Shown piece after piece: positions 13,066 through 26,439 of a DNA stretch of 64,000 nt. A program made the translations under genes and the position numbers. The notes beneath the pieces are model-generated. The model ran no database searches. It was given only the letters and a program-made list of their open reading frames with translations, and was not told the origin of the DNA. The stretch lies in assembly GCF_037975245.1 (NCBI RefSeq), contig NC_092575.1:27925841-27989840 (forward strand). Direction: 5' to 3'. Source of the stretch: Apostichopus japonicus (Eukaryota; Echinodermata; Holothuroidea; Aspidochirotida; Stichopodidae). Every line of letters starts with the position of its first letter. Within the stretch, counting starts at the first letter, position 1.

Positions 13066-14149
13066 GAAAAGATGAGGACAACATGTAATGCCTTTAAATC
13101 CAACATAATATTTAGAATAGAATAGAATAACTAGACGCTACACAAATTTTAGGACACCCTGGCCCTTCGTTAGGCGTAAAAGGATTGATTGAAATCACGA
13201 GGGTCTACCGTAAGCCCCAGACTACTCAAAGTGCTTGAACCCGGAAAGAAAAGGCATATCCCTATTGAGACCATGACAGTGTGAACGTACTTTAAGGATA
13301 AATTCGACATCCTTCAAGTTTCTTTTATTATGGTCAGACAAATTACGCAGGATTATGGCAAACGTGAGACAGTCGATATTGTGTTGTGGAAGATTAAAAT
13401 GAAAAAAATGAGAAACTTCATGAGATGAAAAACATAAGATATATTAATTTAAAACGTATCAATATTGATATGAAAAGTAGTAACTTCCAAGAATAATCAT
13501 ACACTCTGAGACATTTGGATATATAATAGTCTAGGATTGCAGGGAAAAGTCAAACATTGGAAAAACACTTTTCTTTCGATATTGTTACATTTTTTAAGAG
13601 AAAGCCAAGAAAAAACAGGGTTAGCCGAAAGAATCAAAATTTTGCTGTGTAAAACTTAAACTATTATACACGATATTTACAATATAATGTTTCTAACGTG
13701 ACTTGGTATGATAATTGAATAAATAAATATACCAACAATATATGCCAAGTGTCATCCGATGTGACGGGTCTGAAAATGTATTGACAAAAAACAACTCTTC
13801 CTGAAGTCAATTTAAAACAAGCAACAACTTTAGATACACAGTGATTTGTTCATTCTTAGTTCCATATGAATTAGTATGTAAACCAATCAAAAGTAGTTGC
13901 GAAATGAAGGATATAATCTTTTTAACAGAAACTGGAAGATATACATCAAAGTGAATTTTGAGATGTGAAACACGTGGAATGCTAACTATGACGACTGCTA
14001 CACTGCAGTTACCTTGTCTTTGTTGGTAGCACGGTAAGCACGAAAATCTTGAATCTTGTTGCACTTACCATTACCAGTCCATGCAACTCATAAACAACTT
14101 TTTGAAAAAATTCCCAGGCACCAACACATGCCCTTTGGTATTCCAGATT
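13063..14149 (-). pseudogene. 3' fragment of a SAMD3-like gene plus 3' flank
   Basis: This block matches 44489-46572 once the solo LTR there is removed. On the minus strand, 14149-14009 is open and reads NLEYQRACVGAWEFFQKVVY followed by about 25 residues to a TAA at 14009-14011. The motif matches the C-terminal region of SAMD3-like proteins and is similar to the last exon of the gene at 55004-60448 (FLQTVVYNLPG). The homology stops abruptly at 14149, so the rest of the gene is missing here. The remaining 950 bp to the TA run is presumably 3' untranslated or flanking DNA. Family membership rests on recognising the motif and on similarity within this window. Confidence 0.7.
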
Positions 14150-15433
14150 CCACCCTTTTTCTCCAAACCTATCTACCTTTGTCCTTCTCCTGTTTATTCT
14201 CTACCCCTTTCACTTAATCCCCTCTTTGTCCCTCTACTGTTTATCTCCTACCTCTCCTCTTCCCCCGTTGCTTTGTCTCTTCATCCCTTGTCTACTAATC
14301 TCCTTACATCTATCTCTTTGCGTTCACCATGCTCATTAACCTGTTTGTATTCTGTGTGTGTTTTTGTCGCTTCTGTTACTGTCACTTGCCATGTAGCCTC
14401 TGAAGAAGATCCTGCTAGGATCGAAACGTCAGGACAACTTACTTTTACTCATATGTCAATTTAATTTGACATATGTCGATTTCTTCCAATCAGAGCGTTC
14501 GAAAGAACATGTGACACTGGTCGTCCAATGGGAGCACGAGAAATCAACATATGTCAATTTATATCATATCATTACCTAATCATTCGTTCTTTCTTATATT
14601 TCATTGTTATATTTCTTATGGCTTTATTTGTGAATATTATATATTTATTTTAGTTCCAAGTCTTTATTGTAAGGTGTATAGACCTCCGAGCTGCAGGAAT
14701 TTGGTTTCCTGTTGTACATCCTGATCCACTGTGTGTTTTCATACTTTGTTGTTTGTATACTGATCCTGTGATTGAATCAAATATATAATGATAATGATGA
14801 AATGAAATAACGAAATTTTACGGAGTTCGTCAGACAATTCGTTCTACATGTGCGAACGTTCCTCTGGATATAGACTAGATTTGTGTAAGCACTGCAGGCT
14901 AGGCATGCACCGTCTGCTCAACCGTCTACGTAGTCGCCACCATACCCTATTTTCATACCTATTGTTTATTTTAAGACTCATATAAATCTTCTATATCAAT
15001 TAATAGTAGCCAATTTGAGAGTGTAATATGCGTACAACTAATCAACAGCTGCAACAAATTAGTATTTGAAGTGAAACGGTCCACTTGTTCATAGAAGGAA
15101 ACAACATGCCCTTTTTAGAGAAACTCTTTTCCTTATATACTGGAACTATCAGACACACCAACAGTTTAATTTTTAACCCCAGCGCTTCTGTTTCGTCATG
15201 GTGCAAAGACTGGAAAATTCGGGTCTCGATATCAATCGAATTAGGACTTTTATTCTACCATATTATATTGCAATATGATTATTGCCGGTAAAATAACCTT
15301 TTGAACATAGGATATGATGAGGTCAAACTTTTTTTCACATTATGGATCCAAAGTTATGAAAAGACCTATGTGAAATAAATGGACTTCCAATATAGCAGTA
15401 CATTTGGTATGGAAAAGACGGAAGTGTGGTTAT
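14150..15433. other. No gene seen; pyrimidine-rich tract, stem-loop and palindrome
   Basis: 14150-14350 is C/T-rich on the plus strand. Its 127-codon frame (14081-14464) looks like low-complexity read-through. At 14401-14427 a stem, GATCC-loop-GGATC, follows CTCTGAAGAA and is followed by GAAACGTC. At 14450-14478 lies a near-perfect palindrome, CATATGTCAA with TTGACATATG. Around 14777-14810, AT-rich ATGATA repeats resemble a retroelement tail. No protein domain is recognised. Confidence 0.4.
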
Positions 15434-16090
15434 GGAGTTCAGGATCGCTTCTCGGCCTTTTGACTAAGATCTTGTGTAGTATCTGTTCCCTTTCGAGGGG
15501 ATTGACGATGATCTCACAGTCACAGCCCCGATGCAAGGGGACTGGGGTTGAGAGCGGATCAGTCGTTCGGTAGTTTGGTTTTCGTGCCGAGGTTCTTTCC
15601 TGGGCGACTTTTTCTTAAAAAGTACGGAGTTCAGGATCCCGTGTAATATCATTCCGTGATACTCGTGATACTCACTTGACATAGTCATGATCACACGGTT
15701 ATAGTCTCGATGTAAGTGGACTGGTGTTAAAAGTGGACTGGGATTGAGAGCTGATCAACTTGTTTGGTTTTGGTGCCCATGCTCTGTTGTTGGTGACTTC
15801 TTCAAAATTATTTACCAAATAACTTGACTCAAAGGGTCAATTAAATTGTATATTTTTTTCAAAGAGATCTCGTTCTTTGCTTGTAAAGCTAATGAGGAAA
15901 ACCTTCTGAAAGTACTGTGTTGTAAAAACAAGTAACCCATTCAGTACCAAATATATTGTGGATATTTTTTGTTCCCTGACACCCACCTCCCTCCTTTTCC
16001 ACTGATGTAAGGGGACTGGGGTTGATAGTGAATCAAACCAAGTTGTTTGGTGTCCGAGCCCAGGCACTGATGGGTGACTTATCATGAAAA
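15434..16090 (+). repeat. Array of U2-snRNA-derived repeat units
   Basis: 15444-15488 closely matches the 5' end of U2 snRNA (ATCGCTTCTCGGCCTTTTG, then CTAAGATC and GTGTAGTATCTGTTC). It differs at a few bases, including TT for AA after CTAAGATC. It then diverges and lacks the branch-site loop region and the Sm-site body, so it is not a working U2 gene. The preceding GGAGTTCAGGATC recurs at 15624, where a shortened, diverged match follows. Downstream blocks containing GATG(C/T)AAGGGGACTGGGGTTG recur near 15531, 15710 and 16003. This suggests two or three units of about 190-290 bp, possibly a SINE with a U2 head or decayed U2 repeats. Confidence 0.6.
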
Positions 16091-16957
16091 ATACCAAAGC
16101 TGACTTTGTTTGTAACGCATACATTTCTAAGACTGCTTCTCTATAACAACACACATTCGAATTTCTTTCAGTGTCGCGACCAAAACGTCCAGTGTTTTTT
16201 AATGTATGAGCAAGCAGTATTTATTCAGTTAACTGACAAAGCAATTGTGTCATATCTTGCGCTTCAATAGCACAAACCTTTAATAACACAATTAAAACTC
16301 TCGACTCAACATAAAAGAGACTCAAGCAGTTGTAATTATTGCACATGCAGGGTTAGGGGAATTTTTGTTTTAATAGTCTGTGACCCATCGAAATTTCCTC
16401 GTGATCTAGTCTTGGCCTGCAAGTCGGGCGACTAAGAGTTTGGGAACCGATTGTGTCGAGGTAAACATTCATTCCGCAATCATGATCCTTCTTCAGAAAC
16501 CTACCAGAATAACACTATATATATATATACTCCTATACTAACTGCGGTGTCTTCCATGGATGATTGGTGGTTCTTTCGGGTATTGGGAAATGGGGGTTGT
16601 AGTATATTGATATTACTGAATAGCGCCATCAATTAAGTAAATATAAAGACTTTCACAATGGCGTTTCTGTCTTCACTCGAGTATAAAACAGGGGTCAAAT
16701 GGTTCTGTTCAAAGAGCTAGAAAAAAGTTTAGTTCTTTGGTTCGGGTCTTTCATTGGTTTTGAAATGCTTAACTTCGCTCGCCATGAGTGCATGGCAATT
16801 CAATACTGATCAGACGGCTCTGAATGATATCAGTGTACTGCCCTCATGCAGCCAAGCTAGCGTCAAGGTGGCATACTCCTCTTAGAGTGTGCGAAAAAGC
16901 AGCAGGAGAACATCTTTTGTGACCTGTTATCAATCATAATCTAGTTTTTTTGTGGCT

Positions 16958-17940
16958 TGCATGTTGAAGATCATGAATAGAAGAACATGTGGTGAAAAAA
17001 ATTGGGTCAATTGAGGCAATTTTATACCCCATTAGGCCTCCCAGGAGCAGCGTAAGAAATTTGTTTACCACTGATGAAGAGGTTTGTTTACAAGTGACGA
17101 AAACTTCCGGCTCGGATGGCAAAATATCTACATGGTCATGATACGGAAAATTGATGATGCCATGGAAGGCCAACTTGTCAGCTATCCGGTGATGGGTAGC
17201 GTTTAGCTAGTGAAAACTTCTATCTAGACATTAGAGACCACGTTACTTTTGTGATTTAGTGTGTAAGTCAATGGGGCTTTTAATGGGCGTATGCTATACC
17301 TCAATTGGATTGGTCACTCATTTTCTAAAGTAGTACAACAATCATTATAAAACAATCCTCAAAGCAGACTCCTACTGCTAGCAAACATCTTATCTATACC
17401 TAGCAGGGAGGCCATGCTCGGCATCCAGGAAGTCAGAAAATTTCTTGCTGACTAAACATTTCGTCCAATGCCAGGCGTATACTGATGATTTTCAAATTAT
17501 AATATTATTTTAGTGCACGTTGGTCAAATGTAGGTGCTGCACATGTTATGCAATAATCACATATGTTTAAGTTCGTCATTATCGGATCCAAATGTTCTCT
17601 TAAATTACTATTCTAGACATCCAGACGGTCCATGCCTCTACCAGTAACTTTCCTCACCGTCGAATTCAGTCCATTAATCTAATCACAACAGTTTTGATAT
17701 GTTATTAATCAGGATCTGTTATGTTGTTGCTTGTATGTTGAAGAGCAGGCATGGAAGTACATGTCGCGCAAAAATGGAGTAAATGGAGACAATATATACC
17801 TCTTTAGGCCTCCCAGGAGCAGCGTACGATTTTTTTTTTACTACTGAGTGAAGAGGTTTGTTTACAAGTGACGAAAACTTCTGGCTCTGATAGCAAAAAA
17901 TCTACATGGACATGATACGGAAAACTGATGGTGCCAAATT
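16958..17940. repeat. Diverged local duplication, ~775-bp period
   Basis: GCTTGCATGTTGAAGA near 16957 through GATACGGAAAATTGATG near 17157 recurs at about 17730-17935. Shared landmarks are GGCCTCCCAGGAGCAGCGTA and GTTTGTTTACAAGTGACGAA. The unit at 17730 is also the one carried into duplicate B near 50800. Confidence 0.75.
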
Positions 17941-19252
17941 ACTTTTGTGATTTATTGTGTAAGTTAATGGGATTTTAATGGGCGTTTACTACCTAAAGGT
18001 TTGAACAGTGCGCACATCAATTCACATGAAATGGGAGTAATGGCGCTATTTCAAAACTTGTCAGAGCAATACACTCTGAAACTTACAAAAGTGAGCGAGC
18101 AGACTTTAACTTTTGATCAAGAGCGTCAATAACCAACTGTCATTGTAATAACATTACTTATTAAATACAGTATATTTAAGAAACATCGTAACTCATTTTG
18201 CATATGTATGAAGGTGTAAAGAATAACAGCTATTATTAAATTTCATGAAGGATTTTTTTTAAATATCTACACATTTGTGACAATACTTGTAACATTAACA
18301 TGTAACTGTATACGCCTCAATACGACCAATAAATCCATACAGTTAGAATCACTAGGTTGCGTCAGCCCTGTTTTTAAAGATGTCTTATTTATCACTTAAA
18401 TTTAATTTTCTCATAAGCAATTTTGAAGTGAAACTCTTAGCTTTTGACTTTAGTGAAACTTCTAAATCGCTACGTTTTCAGTCTGCATTGTTACTAATCA
18501 GTAATTATCTCCCTAATTTGATACAACACCAACCATCTCATGATAAGTCGATACAGGGAGGAAATACTGTACAAATCTTACAACCTTTTAATATATGATA
18601 TGTAAGTTTACGGCTCTGGCGTGTCTGATTGACCGATGTGGGTGGCGCTTTACATATTGATCACTTTAAGATTTCGCCAATTAAGTCTGTCCCATGAAAA
18701 TGATTCATTAAGTTTGCATCAAAATGTCAATATTTCAACATTTAGGAGCAAATTAATGAATTGCAGCAAATTTTGCATCTTAACTTTTCTCATAGATAAA
18801 AGTTAGGAACAGTTTATGTCGGTACGATTGCTTCGAAGCTTGGTGTAATCAGTATAAATCAGTATATAAGAGGGAATTACTAGAATAAGACAATAGTCCT
18901 AAATGGCTGGCGATGCACCTCTTCAACCACACAAATGATCCTTTTTTTTGGCGATGTAGGTCTATATTGGATTAGATCGTCTAGGCAAGGCTCATGAGTA
19001 AGCATGATATGAACTTAACTGTTCGGGAGACAAATAATGAAAACAGCTTAATAATCACCAGTAGCAAGCAATATTAATACAAGGGCAGTTAAAGATATAA
19101 GAAATTATAACAAAACGAATAAGCTGCTAACTTTATTTGATCTTTCAATTTATATACATATAGCCTAACCGGTAATCCAAAAAATATATTGTAAGAACAG
19201 AAAGAAAAGACCAAGAAATAGTCAGTTTCGAAATTGAAATTTACAATTATAA

Positions 19253-20000
19253 CTAAACGAAAGGGTGTCCGTGTTATTACACAATCTGATTTTTTAGCAC
19301 ATACCCCACCACTATTTAGCTCACTGAACTTACTTGATATTTTTGATTTACATAGATATTAATAATAAATTACCAGTCAATTTTAATGCTTACTTTAATT
19401 TCAATTATAATATACATAACTACTACACCAGATCCTCTGGACATTTATTTTCATTGCCCATAAATACCGATGTCTTTAAACGTTCCATCGTCTGTTATGG
19501 TGTTAATTTCTGGAATAGCTAAAGTCATGTATTAAGAAATATTAAGTACCTTAATTATTTTCATTCAAATTGAATGAAAAAATTATCTTTCATCCAAGTA
19601 TCAACATCTATAGATCTACATTTGTCTCTGACTTTAAGTATTTCCCACATGATCGCAATGCCTTTTTTGTCTAGTTTAGGGGTAGGGGTGGGGAAGGGGG
19701 GTATATGTCTTCTTGGTAAGGGCTTTATTATCATGCCATGTATCCTTTATACATGTTATCTTTATTTTTGTGGGCTTCTTGTACAAGCTACGGCTTCCAA
19801 GCCCTTCCATCATTTTCTCTCAGCAATTTCCATTATTTTTCTTTTATATGATTTATTACTTACTATTTTCTTTGCATGGTATGGTCTTCACCGTCTTATT
19901 ATGTAGACATTGTGAGGAAATGCAAAATATAAATGAAACGAAAATGAAATGAACTGCCTACCTCCCCCCCCACTCCCCCCCAAAAAAGTGGAAATTAAAG
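19253..20000 (+). mobile_element. 3' end of a CR1-like LINE, degraded
   Basis: The block is absent from the matching point of copy B (52180), so it is an insertion. One frame reads PPLFSSLNLLDIFDLHRY at about 19306-19362, then stops. A shifted frame continues at 19366-19522 with HNYYTRSSGHLFSLP and YGVNFWNS, ending at a stop. These are the closing motifs of CR1-like non-LTR reverse transcriptases (LF..LN.L....LY, YNTR, LP, G..LWNSLP). One frameshift separates them. The rest is probably the 3' untranslated region, ending near AAATGAAACGAAAATGAAATG-type repeats and a C-rich tract. The 5' end is truncated, as is usual for LINE copies. Confidence 0.75.
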
Positions 20001-20107
20001 AAAATCATCTACCGTGAAAAGGAAAAGAAAAAGAACAAACAAAAAAACAAAACAAATTAAAACGGAACCGAAAACGAAGAAACGAAATATATATATAATA
20101 TATATAA

Positions 20108-20525
<418 letters not shown>

Positions 20526-21244
20526 TATTTGTATATTTATATAGCCTATATGTATATATATATATATTTACCAAATTCATTTCAATTTTTCTAGTTGACT
20601 TATTAGTTTTGCATGAAAGTAATGTATATGGTAACTAATGCAAAATGATATGATAGCGAATATCTTTAAATAATAATTTAACCCAAAACATACGATACTT
20701 AAAATGATCTCGTTGCAATTAGTAAATTTAGATTATTTGGCAAATCACTCCAATTAACAAACTATATTTAAAACAGTGATATCTATCTTAAGTTTTATCA
20801 AATTGTCGATGATATTCAATGTTAAAATCCTTTAAAATATATAGTTAATTAGCTGGACCATAATATTTAATGAGTGAAGTTAGAGCCGAAACAGTTTTTC
20901 GGTGTGCTGTTTACAAGTTCTATGTCACTGCTGATATGTAAAAATATATCAGGGTGACAAAATGTTGAGACACGAATCATATATTTACATGGAATTGTTT
21001 GATCACAGTTACTGATACTTCTGTGGAAACATCAAAGACGATGTCGTAGTTTAAATTTATTACAAACTAACATTGTCTATACTTATCAATGGTAATTGGT
21101 ACAATTGTTGACAATGATACGCATTTTTTATTATTCAGAAAACTGAATATAAACTTTTAATAATATGTTCCATGGAAATATGGTAAGTCTTTCAATTAAT
21201 AAATATTCCTAATGAGTTATGTGTTCACAGAGCACAATCTTTTC

Positions 21245-24200
21245 AGAACATTACCTTACAGTTTGTCTATTAGTATACAGTACATGAGAAAGAAGAACAT
21301 TACCTTACAGTTGGTCTATTAGTATATAGTACATTAAATGATGAACACTACCTTACAGTTTGTCTATTAGTATACAGAACATTAGAAAGAAGAACACTAC
21401 CTTACAGTTTGTCTATTAGTATACAGTACATCAGAAAGAAGAACATTACCTCACAGTTTGTCTATTAGTATACAGAACATTAGAAAGAAGAACATTACCT
21501 CACAGTTTGTCTATTAGTATACAGAACATTAGAAAGAAGAACATTACCTCACAGTTTGTCTATTAGTATATACAGAACATTAGAAAGAAGAACATTACCT
21601 TACAGTTTGTCTATTAGTATACAGTACATTAGAAAGAAGAACATTACCTTACAGTTTGTCTATTAGTATACAGAACATTAGAAAGAAGAACATTACCTCA
21701 CAGTTTGTCTATTAGTATACAGTACATTAGAAAGAAGAACATTACCTCACAGTTTGTCTATTAGTATACAGAACATTAGAAAGAAGAACATTACCTCACA
21801 GTTTGTCTATTAGTATATAGTACATCAGAAAGAATAACATTAGCTTACAGTTTGTCTCTTAGTATATACAGAACATTAGAAAGAAGAACATTACCTCACA
21901 GTTTGTCTATTAGTATACAGAACATTAGAAAGAAGAACATTACCTTACAGTTTGTCTATTAGTATACAGTACATTAGAAAGAAGAACATTACCTTACAGT
22001 TTGTCTATTAGTATACAGAACATTAGAAAGAAGAACACTACCTTACAGTTTGTCTATTAGTATACAGAACATTAGAAAGAAGAACATTACCTTACAGTTT
22101 GTCTATTATGATATAGTACATTAGAAACAAGAACATTACCTTACAGTTTGTCTATACGTATACGTATATATAGTACATTAGAAAGAAGAACATTACCTTA
22201 CAGTTTGTCTATTAGTATACAGAACATTAGAAAGAAGAACATTACCTTACAGTTTGTCTATTATTATACAGTACATTAGAAAGAAGAACATTACCTTACA
22301 GTTTGTCTATTAGTATATAGTACATTAGAAAGAAGAACATTACCTTACAGTATGTCTATTAGTATACAGTAGATTAGAAAGAAGAACATTACCTTACAGT
22401 TTGTCTATTAGTATATAGTACATTAGAAAGAAGAACATTACCTTACAGTTTGTCTATTAGTATATAGTACATTAGAAAGAAGAACATTACCTTACAGTTT
22501 GTCTATTAGTATACAGAACATTAGAAAGAAGAACACTACCTTACAGTTTGTCTATTAGTATACTGAACATTAGAAAGAAGAACATTACCTTACAGTTTGT
22601 CGATTATGATACAGTACATTAGAAACAAGAACATTACCTTACAGTTTGTCTATACGTATACGTATATATAGTACATTAGAAAGAAGAACATTACCTTACA
22701 GTTTGTCTATTATTATACAGTACATTAGAAAGAAGAACATTACCTTACAGTTTGTCTATTAGTATATAGTACATTAGAAAGAAGAACATTACCTTACAGT
22801 ATGTCTATTAGTATACAGTACATTAGAAAGAAGAACATTACCTTACAGTTTGTCTATTAGTATACAGAACATTAGAAAGAAGAACACTACCTTACAGTTT
22901 GTCTATTAGTATACAGAACATTAGAAAGAAGAACACTACCTTACAGTTTGTCTATTAGTATACTGAACATTAGAAAGAAGAACATTACCTTACAGTTTGT
23001 CTATTATTATACAGTACATTAGAAACAAGAACAGTACCTTACAGTATGTCTATTAGTATACAGTACATTAGAAAGAAGAACATTACCTTACAGTTTGTCT
23101 ATTAGTATATAGTACATTAGAAAGAAGAACATTACCTTACAGTTTGTCTATTAGTATATAGTACATTAGAAAGAAGAACATTACCTTACAGTTTGTCTAT
23201 TAGTATACAGAACATTAGAAAGAAGAACACTACCTTACAGTTTGTCTATTAGTATACTGAACATTAGAAAGAAGAACATTACCTTACAGTTTGTCTATTA
23301 TGATACAGTACATTAGAAACAAGAACATTACCTTACAGTTTGTCTATACGTATACGTATATATAGTACATTAGAAAGACGAACATTACCTTACAGTTTGT
23401 CTATTATTATACAGTACATTAGAAAGAAGAACATTACCTTACAGTTTGTCTATTAGTATATAGTACATTAGAAAGAAGAACATTACCTTACAGTATGTCT
23501 ATTAGTATACAGTACATTAGAAAGAAGAACATTACCTTACAGTTTGTCTATTAGTATACAGAACATTAGAAAGAAGAACACTACCTTACAGTTTGTCTAT
23601 TAGTATACTGAACATTAGAAAGAAGAACATTACCTTACAGTTTGTCTATTATGATACAGTACATTAGAAACAAGAACATTACCTTACAGTTTGTCTATTA
23701 GTATACAGAACATTAGAAACAAGAACATTACCTTACAGTTTGTCTATTAGTATATAGTACATTAGAAACAAGAACATTACCTTACAGTTTGTCTATACGT
23801 ATACGTATATAGTACATTAGAAAGAAGAACATTACCTTACAGTTTGTCTATTATTATACAGTACATTAGAAAGAAGAACATTACCTTACAGTATGTCTAT
23901 TAGTATACAGTACATTAGAAAGAAGAACATTACCTTACAGTTTGTCTATTAGTATACAGAACATTAGAAAGAAGAACATTACCTTACAGTTTGTCTATTA
24001 GTATACAGAACATTAGAAAGAAGAACATTACCTTACAGTTTGTCTATTATGATACAGTACATTAGAAACAAGAACATTACCTTACAGTTTGTCTATGCGT
24101 ATACGTATATATAGTACATTAGAAAGAAGAACATTACCTTACAGTTTGTCTATTAGTATACAGAACATTAGAAAGAAGAACATTACCTTACAGTTTGTCT

Positions 24201-24643
24201 ATTAGTATACAGTACATTAGAAAGAAGAACATTACCTTACAGTATGTCTATTAGTATACAGTACATTAGAAAGAAGAACATTACCTTACAGTATGTCTAT
24301 TAGTATATAGTACATTAGAAAGAAGAACATTACCTCACACTGTGTCTATTAGTATATAGTACATTAGAAAGAAGAACATTACCTTACAGTATGTCTATTA
24401 GTATACAGTACATTAGAAAGAAGAACATTACCTTACAGTTTGTCTATTAGTATATATACAGTACATTAGAAAGAAGAACATTACCTTACAGTTTGTCTAT
24501 TAGTATACAGAACATTAGAAACAAGAACACTACCTTACAGTTTGTCTATTAGTATATAGTACATTAGAAAGAAGAACATTACCTCACACTGTGTCTATTA
24601 GTATATAGTACATTAGAAAGAAGAACATTACCTTACAGTTTGT
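21245..24643. repeat. 49-bp satellite array A, about 69 units
   Basis: The basic unit is 49 bp, with the invariant core CATTACCTTACAGTTTGTCT, then ATTAGTATACAG(A/T)ACATTAGAAAGAAGAA. Units differ at a few sites (TTACC/TCACC, TACAG/TATAG, AGAAAG/AGAAAC). A rare longer variant with GTATACGTATATA recurs at about 22152, 22653, 23345, 23791 and 24093, which shows duplication of multi-unit blocks. The array sits about 100 bp past the 3' end of the LRAT gene, and a related array occupies the same place in copy B. Confidence 0.95.
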
Positions 24644-24744
24644 ATACAGTCATGATATGTTTTAACACCAGTGCCAGTTACTTGTCATTAATCAATTTGC
24701 ACTAATCAGGATTATAATTTGAAGCATAGGCCTATACCATTGAA

Positions 24745-26015
24745 CTAAATGCTTTGATTCAAATGAATATCCGGTATTCCTCTCGTACAACAATTAAGAG
24801 AAGCGCAGCAACAACACTTGAACTGGAAACAGCAATGTACTACAAATGGGCAAAATGTTAATAAAAGAAAGCCCAAGATGCTTCCACTGAAACCACCTGC
24901 AACGCCCAAAGTCCAATTTCTTTGATCATACCTATCACGTTTGACCACGGCCCGTTTTTACCTTCTAGGTACGCTTTGAGAAAAACGCTAGATGATACAA
25001 CCCCCGCTATTACAAACATAGTGTTGAACACCATTCTAATTGTAGCTTTGCCACACGCAATTGAACACTTCACTTTTCTACAACGTCCGTAACAACATCG
25101 TGGCCAGTTCATTTGTGAATTATACAGTTGTGGTGTATCAATGCACCAAGTTATACCTAAAGCTATAATCAAATAAATAATTTCCAGCAAAATGTACAAT
25201 ATAGCTCCAATGATATCGTATTTATTTATAGAAAGCGGTACATCTACTTGTGCACTACTTAAGTCGTTTACTTGTGTACTATTGTTTGGCTGTTCACTAT
25301 CTTCGTGCGCTTCTTCAATGCCTTCTGTAACGGCAACAAAAAATACCAAACGGATCAAAAAGATGAGTGATTTCAAAATCAAGGATTGGAGACCTATTTG
25401 CGTTTGATATATCTGGTCGCTACGATATACTCCAGTTTTACAAAATGTTGCGAAATGTTCACAGTTGTTAGTAAGCAAGTTATAACCTTTCTCTGTCAAG
25501 CGTGATATTGCTCGAACAATAACTAAATCAGGAGGATTTTGATCGAGTAATCCTTCTGTGTAATATGCTTTGTACATAGGACTACAGATAGATGAGATAC
25601 TTTTCGTTTTCCTTTTTATTTTCCACGAGCAGCATGAACGTTTAGAGAACTCAATTACATGCAAGGTGTTGTTAGCTATTTTCTCTACAATACCGTGATG
25701 CCAGATTCCGTAACAGTGTATCCACGCAACGTGGTCTCCAGCTTTCAATATCGTTGTGGATTCGTTGTTTTGAACCTTTTCCCAACAGCAGTTAGCAAGA
25801 GTCCCTGCATCAGAAGGAATCAAACAACAGAGTTGTGGAGAGAAGTATAAGTGATGCGGTTGACAAGGTCCTCCCCGTTCTAACCACTCTTTCCTGCATT
25901 CTCTACAAAAGTAGTACTTCGTCAGTGGAGGATCTTCAGCGCTCGCTGAAGAATGAATTCGATAAAATGACAATAAAATTAATCGATTCGAAATAATAGT
26001 CCAAAACGGGTACAA
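24745..26015 (-). pseudogene. LRAT-domain multi-pass membrane protein, copy A (frameshifted)
   Basis: The minus-strand frame from 26015 carries an LRAT/NlpC-P60-type domain. AGDHVAWIHCYGIWHHGIVE holds the likely first catalytic His (107), H119 lies 12 residues on as in HRASLS enzymes, and NNCEHFATFC supplies the nucleophile C185. Family members are thiol acyltransferases or phospholipases; the substrate here is unknown. Three hydrophobic segments follow at about residues 212-232, 268-292 and 330-349. Near 24908-24912 copy A reads AAAGTCC where copy B reads AATCC. The 2-bp gain shifts the frame, replaces the fourth hydrophobic segment and Cys-rich tail, and ends the protein 385 residues from its start. 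The original tail remains readable in the other frame to 24745. The true 5' end is unsure: an acceptor-like TTCATTCTTCAG just before 25945 suggests an upstream exon. An assembly error at the indel is possible. Confidence 0.75.
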
Positions 26016-26088
26016 TATGTGCGACGTATGGATTTACAAAATGCACCTAAAATACTGTCATGAGATTACCGGATAATTAAGCTACCGG

Positions 26089-26431
26089 CAGTGGCGTAGG
26101 AAGGTACTTTTGAGGGGGGGGGGGGCTGAATACTGATGGCCGGCCTGGGGGAGGGGTCTAAGGGGAGGGGGTGCATCTCCAGGTGGCCTCAGATGCAATT
26201 TGGAGCAATATAGCACACTTCAACACCCACTCCATTTTGTAAATAATTTTGCATTTTCACCTGGCCTTAGATGCAAATTGGTGCTCCAAATGAGATTTTT
26301 TCTCATTTGGAAATGAAAAAGGGGTTTCTGACTTGCGGAGCGGGGGGGGGGGGGCGGAATGATACTTCCGCCCCCATATTTTTCACTGGGGGGGGCTGGC
26401 GCCCCCAGCCCCACCGGTTCCTACGCCCTTG
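26089..26431. mobile_element. hAT-type MITE (TSD GCTACCGG)
   Basis: It begins CAGTGGCGTAGGAA and ends TTCCTACGCCCTTG, an inverted repeat with a mutated right terminus. A perfect 8-bp duplication, GCTACCGG, flanks it at 26081-26088 and 26432-26439. The 343-bp interior is G/C-tract rich and noncoding. It lies about 75 bp from the start of the LRAT frame. Confidence 0.9.
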
Positions 26432-26439
26432 GCTACCGG

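Noticed and set aside
14081-14464. 127-codon plus-strand frame
   Set aside because: Most of it is a low-complexity pyrimidine tract rich in Ser, Leu and Pro, and it starts inside the reverse strand of the SAMD3-like fragment.
15444-15488. Functional U2 snRNA gene
   Set aside because: Only the 5' end matches. The branch-recognition downstream region, Sm site and 3' stem-loops are absent.
21245-24643. CRISPR-like regular array
   Set aside because: The whole 49-bp unit repeats with no unique spacers, and the setting is eukaryotic. It is a satellite.
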